A program made the position numbers and the translations under genes. This document shows, piece after piece, positions 46,226 to 56,145 of a stretch of 64,000 nt of DNA. Location of the stretch: contig CAVXOL010000025.1 in NCBI GenBank assembly GCA_963763325.1, forward strand, positions 124,001 to 188,000. The letters are read 5' to 3'. This stretch comes from JBBECJ01 sp963763325 (GTDB lineage: Bacteria > Chloroflexota > Chloroflexia > Thermomicrobiales > CFX8). Positions within the stretch are counted from its first letter, which is position 1, and each line of letters opens with the position of its first letter. Under the pieces are notes generated by a model that saw only the letters and a list, made by a program, of their open reading frames with translations, made no database searches and was not told the origin of the DNA.

Positions 46226-47023
46226 TCATCGATGACAGCGATACATGCCGACGAGCTTGGGATCGCGCCACGTCCCGCCAATCGACCGCAACCGCGATGC
46301 TGCTCCGGTCTCCAGCCACGCGAACATTTCACCGCGCATATCGTCGTCGGTGCCGTCAACGGACGGTAGCAGCGTCGCAACGTACCGGACAATGGGATCT
46401 GAAGATTCGAACACAAAGGCGTTGTCGAGGATTGTTTCTTCTACGTGTGGCCAGACGGTACCGAGCGACGCTGCCGCGTTCTCGGTATGGAATTCACCAG
46501 CGGCGTGTTGCTTTGGAGGAAGCCCGAACACACGAAGCAAATCGAGATACAGATCATCGATTCTCGGCGTCGATCTGGCCGCGTTCGTTGTCGCCAGGAA
46601 CAGTCCATCCAGCGCCGTCACTCGCGCCAGTTCACGCAACGCGGAACGGAGGTCGTTGACGTAGTAGAGCATGTGTCGTGCGGAGACCCGTTCGAACTCA
46701 CCATCCGAGAACGGCAACTGTTCGACGTCGCCGACGACCCATTCGACCGAACGATCACGACCCAACGCTTCGGCGATCATTGCCTCCGACCGATCGAGTC
46801 CCACCAAGCGACCATTGACGCCATCGCGACGTAGATGGGACATGAACCAACCGGGGCCACAACCAACATCGAGGACCCCCTGACTGCCACTGAGTGCGAG
46901 CGCCTCACGACATACTGCGTCAAGGTCGATCTCTCGTTCAGAGTAGCGCTGATGCGTCTCGATTCGCACCTTGAGCGGATCGGTCGTCAGGTATTGCTGC
47001 TCAGCCTCATGTCGCAGGCCCAT
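46226..47023 (-). CDS. Class I SAM-dependent methyltransferase
   Basis: 265 residues from ATG 47023, with GGGAG five bases upstream. Motif I is GVLDVGCGPGWFMSHLRRDG, and LVGLDRSEAMIAEAL, EWVVGDVEQLPFSDGEFERV and ALRELARVTALDGLFLATTN complete the methyltransferase 11 core. The N-terminus (HEAEQQYLTTDPLKVRIETH) and C-terminal half are helical and may bind a small substrate. Substrate unknown. It is transcribed towards argS but from a separate start. Confidence 0.85.
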   Translation of the reverse strand: MGLRHEAEQQYLTTDPLKVRIETHQRYSEREIDLDAVCREALALSGSQGVLDVGCGPGWFMSHLRRDGVNGRLVGLDRSEAMIAEALGRDRSVEWVVGDVEQLPFSDGEFERVSARHMLYYVNDLRSALRELARVTALDGLFLATTNAARSTPRIDDLYLDLLRVFGLPPKQHAAGEFHTENAAASLGTVWPHVEETILDNAFVFESSDPIVRYVATLLPSVDGTDDDMRGEMFAWLETGAASRLRSIGGTWRDPKLVGMYRCHR

Positions 47024-47107
47024 CGCATCTCCCGTCGTCACTATTGAGCGGTCGACGATACGTTTGGACCGTACCGCAGACACGTCACAAACGCGGAAAT
47101 ACGAGAA

Positions 47108-47131
47108 GGCCGGGGCGTCTCCACCCCGGCC
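47108..47131 (-). terminator. Terminator of the aldehyde dehydrogenase gene
   Basis: GGCCGGGG pairs with CCCCGGCC over eight bases; TTCTCGTATTT follows on the minus strand. Confidence 0.65.
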
Positions 47132-47158
47132 AACTGGCTGATCGCTGACGACTGACAG

Positions 47159-48616
47159 TTAGGCCAGATCGATGTAGACGTTCTTGACCTCGGTGTACAG
47201 CTCCATGCCGTGCATCGAAAGCTCGCGGCCAAGGCCCGACTTCTTATAGCCGCCGAACGGGCCGAGGACGCCTGGGCCACCGTTTGAGTTGACAGCGACC
47301 ATCCCGGTTCGGAGGCCCTTCGCGACTCTCAGCGCCTTGTTGATGTCCTGTGTCCAGACTGAAGCAGCCAGGCCGTACTCGTTGGCGTTCGCTTGACGGA
47401 TGACGTCGTCTTCGTCAGCGAACGGGATGACCGAGAGGACCGGACCGAAGATCTCCTCACGGGCAATCCGCATGTCGTTCGAGACCTGGCCGAAGATGGT
47501 CGGCTGGAGGAAGTTGCCCTCGTCGAGCGCAGACGGCCGGGAGCCGCCGAAGACGAGTTCAGCGCCTTCGCCCTTGCCAATGTCGATATAGGAGGCGACA
47601 CGGTCGTACTGCGCCATCGAGATCATCGGACCCATCAGCGTCGCCGTGTCGAACGGATCGCCAACCTTGTACGACTCAGTCTGGTCGATCAGTTCCTGCA
47701 TGAAGTTGTCGTACGATGACTGGCCAACGAACAGCCGCGTTCGAGCGGTGCAGGTCTGGCCGGTATTGCCGAAGGCGGCCGGGACAGCAGCCGCAGCGGC
47801 CTTCTTCAAGTCAGCATCGGCAAAGACGATGTTCGGGCTCTTGCCACCCAGCTCAAGCGACACTTTCTTGATCGTGTCGGCAGAAGCCTTCAGGATTCGA
47901 GCGCCGGTGATCGTCTCGCCGGTGAACGCGATCTTGTCGATCAGCGGATGGGCAGACATGTAGTCGCCAATCTCGCCTCCCGGACCCGGCAGAACGCTGA
48001 CGACACCCTCCGGCACGCCAGCTTCATAGCAGATCTCTCCCAACAGGACCGCGCTCAGGGGCGTGTTGCTGGCCGGCTTGAGGATCAGGCAGCAGCCGGA
48101 GGCCAGCGCCGGGGCAACCTTCCAGGACGCCATCGAGAACGGGAAGTTCCACGGCACGATCTGGGCGACGACGCCAACTGGCTCCCGCAGGGTGAAGTCG
48201 AGGATCTTATCCCCCATCGGGATAGTCTCGCCGTAGAACTTGTCACCAGCACCGGCATAGTAATCGAACACCATCGCACTACCGAGGATCTCGCCTTTCG
48301 AGCGTGTAATCGGCTTGCCCGTGTTGAGGCTCTCGATCTGGGCAATCTCGTCCGCTCGCTCGCGAATCCGGTCAGCCAGCTTCTGGATAATGCGGCCACG
48401 CTCGTACGGGCTCATCCGCGGCCATGGCCCCTCGTCGAACGCTTTCCGAGCGGCGGCAACCGCTCGGTCGACATCCTCCTTGCCAGCCTTGGCGACCTCG
48501 GCAACCGCCTGATTGGTTGCAGGATTGTAAGCGGTGAACGTCTCGCCACTGGCGGCGTCCACAGCCTTGCCAGCGATCAGCAACTGATAGCTGCGCGTCT
48601 GGGTCTCGGCGACCAT
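47159..48616 (-). CDS. NAD(P)-dependent aldehyde dehydrogenase
   Basis: 485 residues from ATG 48616. Cofactor and active-site motifs are in order: VPWNFPFSMASWKVAPALAS with the oxyanion Asn near 150, LILKPASNTPLSAV, GARILKASADTIKKVSLELG with the general-base Glu near 250, and AFGNTGQTCTARTRLFV with the catalytic Cys near 285. AREEIFGPVLSVIPFADEDD and FGGYKKSGLGRE follow. It resembles betaine- and aminobutyraldehyde-type ALDHs. The substrate is not determinable. It is monocistronic, between two terminators. Confidence 0.93.
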   Translation of the reverse strand: MVAETQTRSYQLLIAGKAVDAASGETFTAYNPATNQAVAEVAKAGKEDVDRAVAAARKAFDEGPWPRMSPYERGRIIQKLADRIRERADEIAQIESLNTGKPITRSKGEILGSAMVFDYYAGAGDKFYGETIPMGDKILDFTLREPVGVVAQIVPWNFPFSMASWKVAPALASGCCLILKPASNTPLSAVLLGEICYEAGVPEGVVSVLPGPGGEIGDYMSAHPLIDKIAFTGETITGARILKASADTIKKVSLELGGKSPNIVFADADLKKAAAAAVPAAFGNTGQTCTARTRLFVGQSSYDNFMQELIDQTESYKVGDPFDTATLMGPMISMAQYDRVASYIDIGKGEGAELVFGGSRPSALDEGNFLQPTIFGQVSNDMRIAREEIFGPVLSVIPFADEDDVIRQANANEYGLAASVWTQDINKALRVAKGLRTGMVAVNSNGGPGVLGPFGGYKKSGLGRELSMHGMELYTEVKNVYIDLA

Positions 48617-48725
48617 GATTCCTCCCTTTGTCGTCCCGTCTTCGGAAACATGCCGAATCGGGCCGATGCATGACGTGTCATGATCGTATTCTACGTCAGA
48701 AACGCCTCGCCAACGCGCTGAAGGT

Positions 48726-48760
48726 CACAGACCCCTCTCCTCAGGGAAGAGGGGTCTGTG
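48726..48760 (-). terminator. Terminator downstream of the dcd region
   Basis: CACAGACCCCTCT pairs perfectly with AGAGGGGTCTGTG over nine bases. It lies downstream of dcd and the small basic ORF. Confidence 0.75.
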
Positions 48761-48793
48761 AGAAGTGAGGACTCAGTTCGGCGCTGTAAGAAG

Positions 48794-48997
48794 CTAGAAT
48801 CGGCGCGACCCGCACGCCACCCGGCGCATTGGGCGACGTTCACAGGCGGCGCGTCGCGACCATGCGGGGGTCGTCCGCTGATTTCGGCGCGGAGCAGTCA
48901 ATGGGGCGCGAGCCGATCGTGAGGACTTGCCAACGTGCGTTGGGCGGCCGCGGGTCGTCAGGAGCCGCGTCGTCGTCGTGATCCAGCGCGTTGCCAT
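48794..48997 (-). CDS. Possible small, very basic protein
   Basis: 67 codons from ATG 48997. GGAGG lies seven bases upstream, and the frame ends shortly before a perfect terminator, in the same transcript as dcd. The product is rich in Arg and Thr (TTTTRLLTTRGRPTHVGKSS) and has no recognisable family. High-GC DNA often opens such frames by chance, so only the ribosome site supports it. Confidence 0.3.
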   Translation of the reverse strand: MATRWITTTTRLLTTRGRPTHVGKSSRSARAPLTAPRRNQRTTPAWSRRAACERRPMRRVACGSRRF

Positions 48998-49023
48998 CGA
49001 AATGCCTCCACCCAATCCTCTAC

Positions 49024-49629
49024 TTACGAAGAGAGCCCGTTGTTCGACGCAGACAGTGCCCGCTCCTCTTCAGAGAGAAGGCTGGCACGCGGCTCGTTCT
49101 GGCCGGCGTACTTGTTGCCGACTTTCTGTCGGTACGGCACCAGCACCGGCGATGAGAGCTGCTGGAAAGTGAAAGAGCAGATCCGCATGCCCGGATAGAG
49201 CGCAACTGCCATCCGACCGAGATTCGACAGTTCCATCGTCGCCGTTCCGGTCCAGCCCGGCTCAAAGACAGCCGCCGTTGAGTGGACGGTGATACCGAGC
49301 CGCGCGATCGATGAGCGTCCCTCCAGACGGCCAAGCAAATCGTCCGGCAGTTCCAGCGACTCGATGGTCGACGCCAGCGCGAAGTCACCAGCCTGCATGA
49401 TGAATGGTTCGTCGTCAGTAACGACAATCGTGCGCATTCCCTCACCGATCGACTGCGGCTGGCGCGGATCGATGTACGAGTAGCGCGAGTGCTCGAAGAC
49501 CATGAAGGTGTTGCCAAGCCGGAAGTCGACCGAGCACGAGCCCATATGCTTGTCGAGGTCGATCTCAGGCGTAATGCGAATGCGCCCGCTTTCGATCTCG
49601 CGGCGGATGTCGCGGTCGGAAAGGATCAT
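49024..49629 (-). CDS. dcd: dCTP deaminase
   Basis: 201 residues from ATG 49629, with AAAGGA six bases upstream. MILSDRDIRREIESGRIRI opens the protein. The dUTPase-like beta barrel carries MGSCSVDFRLGNTFMVF, LEGRSSIARLGITVHSTAAV and PGMRICSFTFQQL. The Glu of VFEPGWTG is the conserved proton shuttle. Dcd converts dCTP to dUTP, or to dUMP in bifunctional forms, for thymidylate synthesis; the visible residues do not settle which type. The C-terminal 30 residues are Glu/Ser-rich. Confidence 0.92.
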   Translation of the reverse strand: MILSDRDIRREIESGRIRITPEIDLDKHMGSCSVDFRLGNTFMVFEHSRYSYIDPRQPQSIGEGMRTIVVTDDEPFIMQAGDFALASTIESLELPDDLLGRLEGRSSIARLGITVHSTAAVFEPGWTGTATMELSNLGRMAVALYPGMRICSFTFQQLSSPVLVPYRQKVGNKYAGQNEPRASLLSEEERALSASNNGLSS

Positions 49630-50016
49630 CGAACGTCCTTTGGCTGTCGAAGTCTCCGATCAGGCACGCGCCGCCTGGTCGTTGACCCCACTCAGATTCG
49701 TACGCCGGTCTCGTGACCGTTCGGTAAGATATCGACTTGTCGTTGACATCAGCAACGCTGGTCACCCTCGCGATGACAGAGGGATGACACGGGCGGTGTG
49801 TACGTACAGTATCCCTGACCTGTGCCTCGCCGTCAAGTAATTGGCGCTGGTATCTCTCGGGACAAGCAGCGGAGCGACGGTGGCCTGCTATACTCTTCTG
49901 ATGCGTCCGTACTTGATCTCACGACAGTTGATGAGCCGGCGCCCATTCGGCTTTGAGCGCCAGAGTCCAGGTTCGGTACTGCTCAACCGTTCTCCCGCCC
50001 CTCAATGGAGTCCTGG
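49630..50016. other. Divergent intergenic region, dcd to LCP gene
   Basis: About 390 bases. It holds TTGACA at 49743 and the extended -10 listed next. I see no ORF with a ribosome site and no structured RNA. Confidence 0.4.
49886..49894 (+). promoter_or_regulatory. Extended -10 promoter of the LCP gene
   Basis: TGCTATACT repeats exactly the element before the 51-residue gene. It predicts a leader of about 115 bases. No -35 is visible. Confidence 0.45.
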
Positions 50017-52066
50017 ATGTCCGAGCCACGCCGGTTGAGCGTCTCCTCGCCACCGCCACGCAAGCGAGGCACGCCGGCCTATCAGGTGCGGCGAGGCAAT
50101 CGGCCGGTTCCGGCCGGCCAGAACGATGCTACCCCGCCTGCCGAACCAGTCGCCGACGCTCCCGCCGACAATCTCAACGCGTCAGCGGAAATCGTTCCAG
50201 ATCCTGAGAGTCAGTCCTCGGCTGAAACCCAGGCGATGTCAGTCGTCGCTGTCGGACCTGACGACGTTGCAGAGGACGTTCGCGAGGAAGATCCAGGAGC
50301 GCAGCCAGGCCGAGCCGGATAGTGACGCACTGGCAACAACCGGGGATACACGCTCGTCGGATGCATCAGCGGATGGAGAACCAGATTCGGGAAATCCGGG
50401 CGACGATTCGGATTATGCCGACTACGCGCGCTCGGTCGAAGAAGCAGCCGCTCGCAGCCGGCTCGAGATGGCGCCGCAAGCAGCCGCAACCGCTGCGTAC
50501 CCGGCCGTACCCCCGCGCATCGCCCGGCACCCTGTCGTTCAACGCCCGACTGTTCGACGCGTGCGCGGACGCCCGGTCGTTGGCAGTCGAGTCCGTTCAG
50601 ACGGAGGTGGTCAGGGCAGAGGCGGTAGCCGGGGTCGAACGGGAGGTGGCGACCGCGAACGCGATCCACGTCCATTGCTGAAACGCCCAAAAACCTGGCT
50701 GGTCATACTCGGCATCATCGTCGCCATCGTCGCGATTGCAGCCGTACTCTGGGCGGCCAACATCGCCCGGATCACCTACAACGCCTATAACGATGCCCAC
50801 GTCGATCCGCCGGCACGAGACATCTACATGGTCAACCCGCAAGGCACGCCCGAAATTGTCCCAACCGAACAAGTCCAGGCATCCTTGCCGGACTGGGACA
50901 ATCAGGACCCATTCAACGTCCTCCTGATGGGTATCGACGACCGAGAGGGCGACACTGAGCCGCCGCGTTCTGACACGATGATCGTGATGCGCGTCAACCC
51001 GGCGACGAACCATGTCGTGATGATGAGCATTCCGCGAGACCTTCTGGTCTACATCCCGATCGCCAATCGATGGGACAAGATCAACGCGGCATACCCGATC
51101 GGTGAAGAACAGGAAACCAACGGCGGAGCACCTGCCGTCATGGAGACGATCGAGGCAAATTTCGACGTCCGCGTCCACTACTTCGTGACGGTCGATTTTG
51201 AAGGATTCCGGACGATTGTCGATACCGTCGGCGGCGTGATCATTGACGTTACGGCCCCGATCAAGGATGACCAGTACCCGACCGAGACGCTTGGTTTGAC
51301 GCGCGAGTACTTCCCGACCGGTCTCCAGAAGATGGATGGCGAAACCGCTCTGCGCTACTCACGCACGCGCCACGGCGACAATGACATCGCCCGTGGCGAA
51401 CGCCAGCAGCAGATGCTGGTTGCCTTGCGAGAGCAGGCGGTCGACCTTGGTCTGATCACCAAAGCAGAAGAACTGATCCGTCAGATGGGAAGCATGGTCA
51501 AGACCGACTTCAACTTCAACCAGCTCCTCGCGCTCGCCAACCTCGGTCGCAGCGTCGATCCTAACGGCATCTCCAAGATCAATCTCTGGGATGCGGGTGT
51601 CCTGAGCGAGCACGTCCCTGAAGACGAGCTCGATGCGTTCTACTTTGAGGCCGAATGGCCGGCAGTCCACGATCTGATGGATGTGTACTTCTCGAGCACA
51701 AGCAGCGATCCGCCGCCCCCTACGCCAACGATTGCCGTTCCAGACACGCCGTCATCAAGCCCGGTTGCGGAAGACAGCGCGGTCGATCTCGAAGTCCCGA
51801 TCATCGTCCAGAACGATTCCGGCATCAGCGGCCTCGCAACAGCCGTTAGCCAGGCAATGCTCGATGCCGGATTTACGACCGTCTCAGCCGAAGTGGGAAC
51901 CGACTCAGAGAACGAGACCGTAATCTACGATTACGCCGACAGTCCGGATACCGCTCGCTTTATCGCCAACCAACTCGGCCTCGACGAATCATCAATCGTG
52001 TACGGCAACGGTGGCAACGGGATCGTCGTCGCTCTCGGCTCGGATGTGGCCTGGGTGCTCGATTAA
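50017..52066 (+). CDS. LytR-CpsA-Psr (LCP) family protein, one frameshift near the N-terminus
   Basis: About 683 residues from ATG 50017, with GGAG six bases upstream. A long disordered N-terminus rich in Pro, Asp and Arg precedes a membrane helix (TWLVILGIIVAIVAIAAVLW). The LCP domain follows with LLMGIDDREGD, RSDTMIVMRVNPATNHVVMM, SIPRDLLVYIP and ALRYSRTRHGDNDIARGERQ; its Arg and Asp residues bind the polyprenyl pyrophosphate. A LytR_C domain ends it (VDLEVPIIVQNDSGISGLAT). LCP enzymes attach polymers such as glycans to peptidoglycan. The N-terminal part before about 50300 is in another frame; one base change in 50285-50310 joins them. Confidence 0.88.
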
Positions 52067-52149
52067 CAGCGTGGTGCGGGACGCTGGCGCTTCACGGCAC
52101 GTCCCAATACAGGATCGGCCCCTGCCACGACTGAGAACATCGCGTCGCA

Positions 52150-52896
52150 TTACCGCAAGTGATCTCGCCCACGGGTAATCGCTTCGTAGCGATTCTTGAG
52201 GTGCAGCTTCGAATAGATATTGGAGACGTGGTTCTTGACCGTCTTCTCCTCGATGTAGAGCGCCTCGGCAATTTCGCGGTTCGACTTTCCAGCCACGATG
52301 TACTCGAGCACCTCGATCTCGCGCGGCGTCAGGATCGACCCCGGCGCCGACCTGCCTCGCTGCCCCTGGGCACTTTCCCGGACAAAGTCGAGCAACGCCG
52401 GTGCCAGCATTGGCGTAATCAACGCGCCGCCCTCGTGGACAACGCGGACCGCTTCGGCCAACCGTTCCGGCGAGAACCGACCATGAACGAGGTACCCCTT
52501 AGCGCCGGCCAGGACTGCGCTACGAAGGTGCTCCGGGTCTTCCGACCATGTCAGCATCAACACCTTCGAGCTGGGAGCGTCGTCGCTGATGATTTCTGTC
52601 GCGGCGATGCCATCGCGCAGCGGCATCCGGATGTCCATCAGGATCACGTCCGGGACCAGGTCCCGGGCACGTTCGACCGCCTCTTCGCCGTTCGCCGCCT
52701 CGCCGACCACGACGATCGATGGATCGAGTTCAAGGCTGGATTGGAGGCCACGTCGGACGACGAAATTGTCGTCGACGACCAGGACGCGGATTGACTCCCC
52801 GCCATAGCGAGCCTCGCCCGCATGATTCGCGGGCATGTCGTGAATCGAATGAATATCGTTCGTGTCCGTCGCTTCATAGCGTTCATCGAACAACAT
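52150..52896 (-). CDS. NarL/FixJ-family response regulator
   Basis: 248 residues from ATG 52896; an internal start would shorten the disordered N-terminus. The receiver holds VLVVDDNFVVRRGLQSSLEL and DVILMDIRMPLRDGIAATEI with the phospho-Asp. The LuxR HTH is SILTPREIEVLEYIVAGKSN and REIAEALYIEEKTVKNHVSN. Its start overlaps the end of the kinase gene by 14 bases, so the two are co-translated. Confidence 0.93.
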   Translation of the reverse strand: MLFDERYEATDTNDIHSIHDMPANHAGEARYGGESIRVLVVDDNFVVRRGLQSSLELDPSIVVVGEAANGEEAVERARDLVPDVILMDIRMPLRDGIAATEIISDDAPSSKVLMLTWSEDPEHLRSAVLAGAKGYLVHGRFSPERLAEAVRVVHEGGALITPMLAPALLDFVRESAQGQRGRSAPGSILTPREIEVLEYIVAGKSNREIAEALYIEEKTVKNHVSNIYSKLHLKNRYEAITRGRDHLR

Positions 52897-54181
52897 GGAC
52901 TGCCCGATCCTCGCGTGCCGTCAGCGGCAAATCGATCGTGACCTCGGTGCCGGAGCCGATGGTCGAGACAACGCGGGAGCGGCCGGCCAGCATCGAAGTC
53001 CGCTCGTGAGCCCCGAGCAAGCCGAAATGCCCATCACCCGACCACGGGTCAAGCACTTGTAGATCAAACCCCACGCCGTCATCACGAACCGCAAGCGTCA
53101 CACCCGCAGACGAGAGCGTGACCCGGACCCAAACCTGGGAAGCACGCGCGTGTCGCTCGACGTTTCGCAATAGCTCCGACAGCATCCGGACGATCTCACC
53201 ATGGATCAGGACGGGGACGTGAGCATCGTTGCCGTTGAGTTGGAGCTGCGTCCTGACGGCGGGGTGGACCCGAGCCCAATCGTCGACAATCTCTTTCACC
53301 GACGGAAACAGTAGCTCGGTTGCTTCTGTCCGACGCAAACCGCGGATGACATCACGGACCTCAATTGCCGCCTTCTCGGAAATACGAGCGACGTATCGCG
53401 CACGACGGCTCGCCTCGGCTGGGTCACGATCGATCCAATGCGCCAGCGTCAGCGCTTCCATGCTGATCCCGCCCATCGTCTTGCCAACACCGTCGTGCAG
53501 GTCACGGGCAATACGATTGCGCTCACTCTCGGCCGCCATCCGGCGGACGGTGGCGAATGCCCGGGAAGTCAGAGAGATCGCGCCGGCGATCAGGAAGATC
53601 ATCAACAGTCGGGCTGCAACATCGCCCCCGAATCCATCCGACATTGCGTCGCTGATGCGGTCACCATTCATCAACAGAACCAAGGCGTCAAACGCAGCCA
53701 CGCTGAGCAGAGCGCCGCGCATCGAAAATCGCCAGGCCGGCCAGAAAACAGCCGAGAGGCTATAGAGCCAGAGTGGACCGCTCCAGCCATGTGCCAGCGT
53801 CAGGAGACCAACGCAGACGACGATATCGACTGCGATCACTGCCAGGTTGAAGAGATTCGAGCGTCGGTCGAGCCGTGGCGCGAGAGCCAGTGTGAGACCG
53901 ACATGGAACGCCGCCAGCAGCAAGAGCCGTGCATCGGCAACGATCGCGCTGTCACGGTGCAGGTTGGAGGCAGAAATGACGATCGCTATCATCAACGCGA
54001 TCATCCGATAGGCGCTCAGCGGATGGAGTTGTTTCGCTCGCCGCCAGGATGCGATACCCAGCGCAATCGCGGTCTCACGCCAGCGCGCAAGCCACGTTCG
54101 CAGACCATCACCCGCCCGGGCGGGCAACGACGGTGACGGTGTAACTCCGCTGGTATCCGCGACGGTCTCTCGTGAAGCCAC
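52883..54181 (-). CDS. HisKA_3 sensor histidine kinase
   Basis: 432 residues from ATG 54181. About six hydrophobic segments (50-215) form the sensor. The dimerisation helix has RNRIARDLHDGVGKTMGGIS with the phosphosite His near 240. The ATPase region has LRNVERHARASQVWVRVTLS, AVRDDGVGFD and HFGLLGAHERTSMLAGRSRV. This is the NarX/DesK-type plan paired with the NarL-type regulator downstream. The signal is unknown. On the minus strand an extended -10, TGCTAGACT, lies about 45 bases upstream. Confidence 0.92.
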   Translation of the reverse strand: MASRETVADTSGVTPSPSLPARAGDGLRTWLARWRETAIALGIASWRRAKQLHPLSAYRMIALMIAIVISASNLHRDSAIVADARLLLLAAFHVGLTLALAPRLDRRSNLFNLAVIAVDIVVCVGLLTLAHGWSGPLWLYSLSAVFWPAWRFSMRGALLSVAAFDALVLLMNGDRISDAMSDGFGGDVAARLLMIFLIAGAISLTSRAFATVRRMAAESERNRIARDLHDGVGKTMGGISMEALTLAHWIDRDPAEASRRARYVARISEKAAIEVRDVIRGLRRTEATELLFPSVKEIVDDWARVHPAVRTQLQLNGNDAHVPVLIHGEIVRMLSELLRNVERHARASQVWVRVTLSSAGVTLAVRDDGVGFDLQVLDPWSGDGHFGLLGAHERTSMLAGRSRVVSTIGSGTEVTIDLPLTAREDRAVHVVR

Positions 54182-54244
54182 GGGTTGCGTCCCTGTTCAC
54201 GCGCGATCGGACATTGCCACATCAGTCTAGCACCCGGCATCGAA

Positions 54245-54440
54245 CAGGACTGATTCCAGCATCGTGGGGCAGGGGGCCCAGACGAAAACTGGGTCCATAG
54301 TCCGATGACCGTAACCGGGGGCTGACTATGCTACAGATAGATCGCTGCTGTGACAGGACACATCAGTGGTCAGTCTCACTCACTCCTCCCCTCATTTGGC
54401 CGCAGGAAGGACTGGAGCGCAGCCCGCTCCAGTCCTTCTT
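54245..54440 (+). ncRNA. Candidate small structured RNA
   Basis: On the plus strand three stems follow each other: GGGCCCAG with CTGGGTCC over ACGAAAA; CATAGTC with GACTATG over 21 bases; and GAAGGACTGGAGC with GCTCCAGTCCTTC (54406-54438), followed by TTGCGTC. The last looks like a terminator in the plus direction, yet no plus-strand protein gene precedes it. No known class fits. The promoter is not clear. Confidence 0.25.
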
Positions 54441-54618
54441 GCGTCTACCGGCAGGGATGGATCAGCGACGGCGCGGTCGCGCATTCACCAACGTCCATCT
54501 CCGATGCATCGCAACGGCGACGGGCAGCGTGGCGCAACCTGCCCTTACCCGGGACCTGCGGGACTGAACGGGTGGACCACCCCGAAACGAAACCGATCGT
54601 CCGGCAAATGGAGTGACG

Positions 54619-56145
54619 CTAGATCGTGATCGTGAAGGCCTGGACCCAGCGGTTTGCGAGATCGGCAATCTGTCCGGAGAAAACACCGAAAACGACTGTC
54701 CCAAGCGCCATCGTCAGAACACTGAATCCGAGCATCGGCGTCCGGGATGGCTCGCCCTCACCCTCGGGCGCTTCGGCAAAGTACATCGCGGCAACGACCC
54801 GAAGGTAGAAAAAGGCGGAGACAGCGGATGCCAGGACGATCGCGATTGCCAGCCAGATCATGTCGGCCTCGATCGTCGCAAGGATGATGTAGTACTTCGC
54901 GTAGAAGCCGACCAGCGGTGGCAGTCCCATCAGCGACAGCATGAAGATCGTCATTGCCAGCGCCGCCAGCGGGGAGCGCGTGCCGAGGCCATTGAAGTCT
55001 TCAATGCTCGAGCCATGGCCCTGGTGCTGCAGCCACGTCACGACCGCGAAGGCACCAATGTTCATAATGGCATAGGCAAACAGGTAGTAGAGGACGGCCG
55101 ATATCGAGCTCTCACCTTCTGGTGTGATCGTTGAGAAGGCCGCGATCCCAGCCAGGATAAAGCCGGTATGACCGATCGAGGAATAGGCCAACATGCGCTT
55201 CACATCGCGCTGGGCGATCGCGACGATGTTTCCGAAGAACATCGTCACCACTGCCAGGATCGAGATGATGATGATCCACTCGTCGCTCATTGGTGCCAGC
55301 CCCTGGACGAGGACACGGATCATCGCCGCGAAGCCCGCCACCTTTGGAATCACCGACATATAGGCAGACACCGGCGTCGGTGCACCCTGGTAGGCGTCCG
55401 GCGTCCACATGTGGAACGGGACGGCAGCCACCTTGAAGCCGAGGCCGACGACCAGGAGGAGCAACGCCAGCAACAGCGACGCCTCGATGTCACCGTCGGT
55501 CACCTGGCCAGAGAGGGCGATTGCGATCCCATCGAGGTTGGTCGTCCCGGTCGCGCCATAGACCCAGGCCATGCCATAGACGAGAATTGCCGACGCGAAC
55601 AGGCCGAGCAGAAAGTACTTGAGCGCGCCTTCAAGCGATGTTGTTCGGTGGCGGGCATAGCCAGTCAGGGCATAGACGGCCAGCGATGACATTTCGATAC
55701 CGAGGAATACCAGTAGCAGATCACCCGCCGCGCCGGTAATCATCGTCCCAAGGACAGAGAACGATAGCAGAGCATAGTATTCGGCCAGCGGCATCGAGCC
55801 TGGGTCCTCCGACTTACCCTGAAGGTAGCTGCCGGAGATCATGACTGAGAGAATGCCGCCGGTCAGGACGACGATGTTGATGAACAGGCTGAATCCATCG
55901 GTCAGGAACATGTCGCCGTAACCGGGCGTGTTGAATGTGGATTCGTTCGTGTTGTCGTTGACGTAGTAGAAGGTCGCCACGAGCGCGGCAGCGAAACCTC
56001 CCAACGTGATCCACGTCAGGATCCCATGGCGCGCACGAGGAATCACAACGTCGGCCAGCAGCAGCAGCAACGCCAGCCCAAGCACGATCAGCTGTGGGAT
56101 CGCGAGTGTCAGGTCTGGATTCACCTGCTCGAAGATCTGCGGCAC
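54619..56145 (-). CDS. nuoN: NADH-quinone oxidoreductase subunit N
   Basis: 508 residues from GTG 56145 with GGGGGAAG upstream. Fourteen membrane helices are expected; the proton-channel lysines lie in YSSIGHTGFIL and KVAAVPFHMWTPDAYQGAPT. ALTGYARHRTTSLEGALKYF and LLGLFASAILVYGMAWVYG match NuoN. It is the most distal antiporter-like subunit next to NuoK and the last gene of the cluster. No strong terminator directly follows. Confidence 0.96.
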   Translation of the reverse strand: MPQIFEQVNPDLTLAIPQLIVLGLALLLLLADVVIPRARHGILTWITLGGFAAALVATFYYVNDNTNESTFNTPGYGDMFLTDGFSLFINIVVLTGGILSVMISGSYLQGKSEDPGSMPLAEYYALLSFSVLGTMITGAAGDLLLVFLGIEMSSLAVYALTGYARHRTTSLEGALKYFLLGLFASAILVYGMAWVYGATGTTNLDGIAIALSGQVTDGDIEASLLLALLLLVVGLGFKVAAVPFHMWTPDAYQGAPTPVSAYMSVIPKVAGFAAMIRVLVQGLAPMSDEWIIIISILAVVTMFFGNIVAIAQRDVKRMLAYSSIGHTGFILAGIAAFSTITPEGESSISAVLYYLFAYAIMNIGAFAVVTWLQHQGHGSSIEDFNGLGTRSPLAALAMTIFMLSLMGLPPLVGFYAKYYIILATIEADMIWLAIAIVLASAVSAFFYLRVVAAMYFAEAPEGEGEPSRTPMLGFSVLTMALGTVVFGVFSGQIADLANRWVQAFTITI

